Origin: Methylotetracoccus sp.
Lineage (GTDB): Bacteria > Pseudomonadota > Gammaproteobacteria > Methylococcales > Methylococcaceae
Direction: 5' to 3'
Assembly: GCA_025458755.1 (NCBI GenBank)
Contig: JALORT010000044.1
Coordinates: 1 to 10,885, forward strand
DNA length: 10,885 nucleotides
Of the stretch, positions 7,455 through 10,885 are shown piece by piece. Numbering within the stretch: the first letter of the stretch is position 1; every line of letters begins with the position of its first letter. The position numbers and the translations under genes are program-made. The notes beneath the pieces were generated by a model. It saw only the letters and a list, made by a program, of their open reading frames with translations. It did no database searches and was not told where the DNA came from.

Positions 7455-7568
7455 ATGACTTTGATTCATTATGGCTCGAGTTGACAGCGTAGCTCCTCCC
7501 GCGCATCCTCCGGGCTGAATGCGCGGCAGCGCTGATTGAATGTCCTGTGTTTCCCGCGAGTGGGTGCC

Positions 7569-7733
7569 ATGTCGAAAGAACCAACGTTGACCGAACAGAC
7601 CAAGAAGATCTTCAAAGAGACCGTCAACATTTACCGCGGCGATCTCAACACCATTCTCAAGAATCCTCTGCCGCTGATCCTGGTCGGCGCCGCGATGATA
7701 CTTCTTTGGCTCGTCATTAGCTGGTTGATGTGA
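7569..7733 (+). CDS. Small single-pass membrane protein, 54 residues, unknown function
   Basis: I do not recognise this protein. It has a charged, probably helical N-terminal part (residues 1-32, with KKIFKETVNIYRGDLNTILK) and one hydrophobic helix filling the C-terminus (about 35-54), ending in ISWLM with no tail. This suggests a C-tail-anchored inner-membrane protein with its hydrophilic part in the cytoplasm. A TTG at 7536 would add 11 residues, but the ATG at 7569 begins a better N-terminus (MSKEPTLTEQ). The ribosome binding site is weak (GAGTGGG). Coding is supported by the clear amphipathic and hydrophobic layout rather than by homology. It lies 179 bp after tpm on the same strand and could have its own promoter. 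Confidence 0.6.
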   Translation: MSKEPTLTEQTKKIFKETVNIYRGDLNTILKNPLPLILVGAAMILLWLVISWLM

Positions 7734-8030
7734 ACCTCCATCGCTGCGTCAAAAGCTTAGAGCGAGAGGGGAAGCGAGCAAAAGGCGCGGCAATAATGGC
7801 GCGCCGTGCACCCGTCGTGCAGCGTCAAATCGGACGCGGGAACTCCCGATTCAACCCGCCGGCGGCCAGTGCGTCCAACTTCAACACTCTGGCCACGAAT
7901 CTTCAGATTGCACCTCCGCAGAGTCGTTTGGGGGGCCAAGCGTGAATTATCGAATGGCTGGCAACGACCCAGAACTGCCGTTAACGTGGTCGACCCGCTG
8001 CCGGTCACCGCCGTTGCTCCCGCAGTCCGG
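7734..8030. other. Convergent intergenic region, possible degenerate repeats
   Basis: About 300 bp between the small membrane protein and the 3' end of a minus-strand gene. Frames that cross it show no family-like protein. It contains the first copy of an 11-bp direct repeat CTGCCGGTCAC (7998-8008). The stretch near 7949-7985 (GAATGGCTGGCAACGACCCA and on) resembles short degenerate intergenic repeats found in some proteobacteria, but this is from memory only. Confidence 0.4.
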
Positions 8031-8072
8031 TCGACATCAGAAGCCGCTGATGTCGAGTCGCCTGCCGGTCAC
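7998..8072. repeat. 11-bp direct repeat flanking a perfect palindrome
   Basis: CTGCCGGTCAC occurs at 7998-8008 and again at 8062-8072. Each copy is preceded by TCGA four or five bases upstream, so the similarity spans about 19 bp. The perfect inverted repeat at 8031-8056 sits between the copies. The right copy lies inside the end of the minus-strand membrane-protein gene, the left one outside it. Confidence 0.6.
8031..8056. repeat. Perfect 10-bp inverted repeat over a stop codon
   Basis: TCGACATCAG (8031-8040) and CTGATGTCGA (8047-8056) form a perfect 10-bp stem around the six bases AAGCCG. Read on the minus strand it encodes the last residues DISGF and the TGA stop (8039-8037) of the membrane-protein gene. 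No T-run follows on either strand, so a simple intrinsic terminator is not evident. Confidence 0.65.
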
Positions 8073-8459
8073 ACACTTCCCGGTGAGCGATGGCGTCGCC
8101 ACCACCAAGCCGAGGATCGCGCTCCTGATTGCCGCCGCCCCCGCCAGATCGCCCTTCAGCACCGCATCGAATGCCGGCTTGTTCTTCCATTCGGGATGTG
8201 CCGGACTCAGCACCAGCGCGGCAACGTAGCGCAACAGCGCCTCCCAATAGACGAAAGAAGCGCGGGCCGGCAGATCGCGGCTGCTCAGGATCAACACGGC
8301 GCTGGTAAACCCCAGAAAACCGGAGATCAGCCAGGCCCAAACGGGGGAGCAGATGTTCAATCCGAACATCGGGTATGCCGCAGGAAACAGCAGCACCAAT
8401 GCCAAGCCGGCGTTGTAGACGCCAGACCAGAATGCGAATGTAGCGAGTTGGAAAGGCAT
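8037..8459 (-). CDS. Small polytopic membrane protein, unknown function
   Basis: Predicted inner-membrane protein of 140 residues with about four hydrophobic segments (near residues 7-27, 39-59, 70-85 and 105-122). The middle part, WAWLISGFLGFTSAVLILSSRDL then ASFVYWEALLRYVAALVL, has the look of a conserved bacterial family of small four-helix proteins whose function I do not know. The start at 8459 is chosen because GAGGA stands five bases upstream (8464-8468); ATGs at 8474 and 8471 are possible. The C-terminus after the fourth helix (LTGKCVTGRRLDISGF) is polar, unlike the rest, and ends within a perfect inverted repeat, so the original end may have been altered. It follows the sulfatase on the same strand after a gap of about 110 bp that contains a hairpin; a shared transcript is possible. 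Confidence 0.75.
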   Translation of the reverse strand: MPFQLATFAFWSGVYNAGLALVLLFPAAYPMFGLNICSPVWAWLISGFLGFTSAVLILSSRDLPARASFVYWEALLRYVAALVLSPAHPEWKNKPAFDAVLKGDLAGAAAIRSAILGLVVATPSLTGKCVTGRRLDISGF

Positions 8460-8521
8460 TGCATTCCTCATCAACGGGGGCTCACCATCAGTTCACCTCG
8501 CGCCTCCACCGGACCGCACGC

Positions 8522-8560
8522 GAACGGGTATCGAACGCCCGCAGTCCCGAAGACCCGTTC
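8522..8560 (-). terminator. Hairpin after the sulfatase gene
   Basis: Perfect 8-bp arms GAACGGGT (8522-8529) and ACCCGTTC (8553-8560), separated by 23 nt, begin 10 nt past the sulfatase stop on the minus strand. No T-tract follows. It may limit read-through into, or protect mRNA upstream of, the small membrane-protein gene. Confidence 0.4.
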
Positions 8561-8570
8561 CTCTGTTCCG

Positions 8571-10067
8571 CTACCGGCCAGCCGGAGCCTTCAGCTGTTC
8601 CAGAACTTGGTCGATCGTGAAGCTCGCCGCTTTCTGACGCGGCGGGTAGTCCTTGAACGTCCCGAGGAACCTGGCCACGTAGTCCTGAGCCGGCAGCAGC
8701 AAGTAGACGTGGTTGAGATACCAGTCCCAATAGGTATTGGACGTCGTGGTGGCTTTCTCGTACGGGTCCATCCGCAGGTTGTAGAGCCATGGAATGCGGG
8801 TATGCACGAAGGGTTCACCCCAGACGGCCAACGTGCCCGGACTGCGCTGCTGCGCGAACACGACTTTCCAGTTGTCGTAGCGCAGTCCGGTCAAATCGCC
8901 GTCGTCCGAGAAATAGAAGAACTCCTGACGCGGGCTCCTGGCTTCCTGCCCGGTCAGATAGGGAACTAGATTGTAGCCGTCCAGATGCACCTTGTAGGTC
9001 CTGGCCCCTGCCTTGTAGCCCTTCAGCAGCTTGTCCTTCACGTCCGGCACGCCGGCTGCCGCCAGCAGCGTCGGTAGCCAGTCCAGGTGCGACACGACGT
9101 CGTTGGATACCAAACCGGGCTTGATCTTGCCGGGCCAGCGCACCATCGCCGGAACACGGTAGGCGCCTTCCCAGTTGGTGTTCTTTTCGCTCCGGTAAGG
9201 CGTCGTCGCACCGTCGGGCCAGGTGTTCGCGTGCGGACCATTGTCGGTGCTGTACATCACGATCGTATTGTCGGCCAGGCCCAGCTCATCGATCTTGGCC
9301 AGCACGGTACCGACGTTCTTGTCGTGATCGATCATCACGTCGTGATATTCCCCTTGCCACCGTCCGGCCTGGCCGACGCTCTCCGGCTTCGGGTGGGTCC
9401 GGAAGTGCATGTGCGTGAAGTTGACCCAGACGAACAACGGCGTGCCGGCCTTAGCCTGCTTCTCGATGAACTCCGCCGCCCGGACCGCCACGTCGTCGTC
9501 GATCGTCTCCATGCGCTTCTTCGTCAGCGGCCCGGTATCTTCGATCCTCTCCGAATCCTTCGGATAATCCGGCTGCTCCGGCTCTTCCTCGGCGTTCAAA
9601 TGGTAGAGGTTGCCGTAGAACTCGTCGAAACCGTGGTTGGTCGGCAGGAACTCGTCCTTGTCGCCGAGATGGTTCTTGCCGAACTGGCCGGTGGCATAAC
9701 CCTGCGCCTTCAGCAGTTCGGCGATGGTCGGGTCCTCCTTGCGGAGCCCCACGTCGGCGCCGGGCAGGCCGACTTTGCTGAGGCCAGTGCGGAACACGCT
9801 CTGACCAGTGATGAAGGCTGACCGGCCGGCGGTGCAGCTCTGCTCGGCGTAGTAGTCCGTAAAGGTGATGCCCTCGTTCGCGATCCGGTCGATATTCGGC
9901 GTCCGGTAGCCCATCATGCCCTTGGTATAGGTACTGATGTTCGACTGGCCGATGTCGTCGCCCCAAATAATCACGATGTTCGGCTTTTCCGATGCCGCGA
10001 GGCTCCATGTGACCCACAGCGAACCGATTGCGAACAAGACTTTGTTCATCACACTACGCCACCTCAT
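8571..10067 (-). CDS. Secreted type I sulfatase (arylsulfatase family)
   Basis: Hydrolyses sulfate esters, releasing sulfate; expected in the periplasm. The ATG at 10067 has GGGGAGG six bases upstream and gives 498 residues. Residues 1-25 form a Sec signal peptide ending in WSLAA before SEKPNIVIIW. The catalytic signature is CTAGR (Cys78 to Arg82) followed by SAFITGQ; Cys78 is the residue converted to formylglycine. Metal-site residues are visible as Asp37 and Asp38 in WGDDIG and Asp275 and Asn276 in STDNG; Lys131 and His133 (FGKNHLGD) and His219 (FTHMHF) complete the active site. The C-terminal subdomain ends with PRQKAASFTIDQVLEQL, typical of this arylsulfatase subgroup. No formylglycine-generating enzyme lies in the window, so maturation must be supplied elsewhere. 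Choline sulfate and phosphonate-ester relatives are less likely, but substrate is not determined. The gene follows an outer-membrane barrel gene on the same strand. Confidence 0.95.
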   Translation of the reverse strand: MRWRSVMNKVLFAIGSLWVTWSLAASEKPNIVIIWGDDIGQSNISTYTKGMMGYRTPNIDRIANEGITFTDYYAEQSCTAGRSAFITGQSVFRTGLSKVGLPGADVGLRKEDPTIAELLKAQGYATGQFGKNHLGDKDEFLPTNHGFDEFYGNLYHLNAEEEPEQPDYPKDSERIEDTGPLTKKRMETIDDDVAVRAAEFIEKQAKAGTPLFVWVNFTHMHFRTHPKPESVGQAGRWQGEYHDVMIDHDKNVGTVLAKIDELGLADNTIVMYSTDNGPHANTWPDGATTPYRSEKNTNWEGAYRVPAMVRWPGKIKPGLVSNDVVSHLDWLPTLLAAAGVPDVKDKLLKGYKAGARTYKVHLDGYNLVPYLTGQEARSPRQEFFYFSDDGDLTGLRYDNWKVVFAQQRSPGTLAVWGEPFVHTRIPWLYNLRMDPYEKATTTSNTYWDWYLNHVYLLLPAQDYVARFLGTFKDYPPRQKAASFTIDQVLEQLKAPAGR

Positions 10068-10116
10068 ATCCGACCTCCCCTTACAGTAGTTGACTTCCGA
10101 AACACCGACCGCTGCC

Positions 10117-10143
10117 GCACCGAGCCCGGCAAGACCTCGGTGC
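10117..10143 (-). promoter_or_regulatory. Inverted repeat upstream of the sulfatase
   Basis: Perfect 8-bp arms GCACCGAG (10117-10124) and CTCGGTGC (10136-10143) with 11 nt between, 49 nt before the sulfatase ATG. The centre-to-centre distance of the arms is 19 bp. It could be a leader hairpin, a terminator of transcription from the upstream barrel gene, or an operator. No clear promoter hexamers were found beside it. Confidence 0.35.
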
Positions 10144-10403
10144 AGCGCAAGGCGACGCCCGCTCGCGAACCGCGCCGTTGGCGCTGGCAAAGACTTAATT
10201 TAAGCACAGCTTGGAGTGAGCCATGCAGGCTGCGAGCGGCGCTCATGCGGAAGATCTGTGTTCTCGCCCACTTCGGGCGGCTCCTTCCTGCAAATCGCCC
10301 CTCCCTGACGATTGGTCATGTTCGGGGGTGCCGCTTGCGGCATGCACGGTTAGTCACAGAGCGCGCACTCCCGTGGCTCGATCCGCGAACGACGCAAACA
10401 GTC
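10144..10403. other. Gap between barrel gene and sulfatase leader
   Basis: About 260 bp with no convincing gene. Notable points are an AT-rich dyad CTTAATTTAAG (10194-10204), standing out in GC-rich surroundings, a CGCCC/GGGCG hairpin (10265-10279) and a TGCCG/CGGCA hairpin with a CTTG loop (10329-10342) about 60 nt past the barrel stop, a possible terminator. Confidence 0.4.
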
Positions 10404-10885
10404 TCAGAAGCTAGCCTGGATGCCGAGGGCGACGTTGGTGTTGGGAACACTGCCCGGTCTGATGTTCTCCGACCGGCTCGAATGCTGTACCCCGCCATAA
10501 ATCTTCGTCTTCTCTGTCATCCGGTACACCAAGAGCGCCTCGCCCTGCCAGATCGTCTCGAACGCGCCGTTGCGCTCGTCGCCCGGCAAGGCACTGGTCC
10601 AGTCGTTCCGTTCGAAATGCAATCCGGTGATCAGCGTGAAGCGCTCGGCAAACTCGATTTCCAATTCGGTCGACACATAGTTGTTGATGTATGAGACGTC
10701 GTCCGCTAACAGCGGTTGATCCACCCCGTTCGCGGTACCCCGCTCGTAGTGATAGCCGAGGACCCACTTGACGCCCCTACCCAGGCGCCACGCGACATGC
10801 GGGCCCAAGGTCCAGAAATTCAGGTTACGCTGCTGGAATTTCTCGTTGTAGCGGCGCGTGCCGTAACGTCCCAAGAGCCTTAATT
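10404..10885 (-). CDS. Outer-membrane beta-barrel protein, C-terminal part (5' end outside window)
   Basis: The frame is open to the right edge, so at least 159 C-terminal residues are seen and the true start lies outside. The sequence alternates polar and hydrophobic or aromatic residues in short strands joined by turns (WTLGPHVAWRLGRGVKWVLGY, YVSTELEIEFAERFTLITGL, EALLVYRMTEKTKIYGGV) and ends NTNVALGIQASF. The terminal phenylalanine is the classic signal for barrel assembly by the BAM complex. I do not recognise the specific family; porin-like or uptake roles are open. A TTG at 10874 is not a credible start because the frame continues upstream without a stop. It precedes the sulfatase on the same strand after about 336 bp, so a role in uptake of sulfated substrates is possible but unproven. 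Confidence 0.7.
   Translation of the reverse strand, partial: LRLLGRYGTRRYNEKFQQRNLNFWTLGPHVAWRLGRGVKWVLGYHYERGTANGVDQPLLADDVSYINNYVSTELEIEFAERFTLITGLHFERNDWTSALPGDERNGAFETIWQGEALLVYRMTEKTKIYGGVQHSSRSENIRPGSVPNTNVALGIQASF

Noticed and set aside
7481..7486. TTGACA hexamer after tpm as a -35 box
   Set aside because: The position 17 bp downstream reads CATCCT, only three of six matches to a -10 box.
7806..8969. Plus-strand open frame of 387 codons
   Set aside because: It runs antisense across both the membrane-protein gene and the sulfatase; the translation is low in hydrophobic order and shows no domain.
9087..9821. Plus-strand open frame of 244 codons
   Set aside because: Antisense to the sulfatase core, including its catalytic region.
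10068..10190. Upstream extension of the sulfatase to an alternative start at 10190
   Set aside because: The extra 41 residues would bury the signal peptide; a strong GGAGG stands six bases before the ATG at 10067.
3910..10403. tRNA genes, CRISPR arrays or insertion sequences in the intergenic gaps
   Set aside because: No T-loop or cloverleaf pattern, no regularly spaced repeats and no transposase frame were seen.

Overview
The window is GC-rich proteobacterial chromosome. The gene families (a three-part HAE1/RND efflux pump with a lipoprotein outer-membrane factor, bacterial thiopurine methyltransferase, a MNT/HEPN toxin-antitoxin pair, an outer-membrane beta-barrel) fit a Gram-negative, most likely a gammaproteobacterium. 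Species cannot be read from the sequence. There is no rRNA, tRNA, CRISPR array or recognisable transposase.

Layout, left to right. (1) Bases 2-3909, plus strand: the C-terminal three quarters of an RND inner-membrane pump, overlapping by 4 bp a NodT/OprM-type outer-membrane lipoprotein. This is the distal part of an efflux operon whose membrane-fusion gene presumably lies left of the window. A strong hairpin follows. (2) 4059-5156, plus: a CAX-type cation/proton exchanger, probably with its own promoter. (3) 5407-6241, minus: a MntA-like nucleotidyltransferase antitoxin overlapping a HepT-like HEPN toxin, facing convergently into the exchanger gene. (4) 6715-7733, plus: a thiopurine S-methyltransferase (tpm) and, after a gap, a 54-residue single-pass membrane protein. 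(5) 8037-10885, minus: the 3' end of an outer-membrane beta-barrel gene, then a periplasmic sulfatase, then a small polytopic membrane protein of unknown function. The three are read in that order.

How the genes work together: the efflux, cation-exchange and tpm genes are all compatible with envelope or toxic-compound defence, but their strands alternate and only the pump/outer-membrane pair and the mntA-hepT pair are clearly coupled. The barrel, sulfatase and membrane protein share a strand and could form a loose sulfate-ester scavenging cluster, although the gap between barrel and sulfatase is over 300 bp.

The most unusual unexplained structure is not a gene. Several gene ends carry perfect or near-perfect GC-rich inverted repeats without a T-tract, and two of them (hepT at 5406-5424, the small membrane protein at 8031-8056) enclose the stop codon. 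The second is flanked by an 11-bp direct repeat. No clearly new multi-gene system was found.
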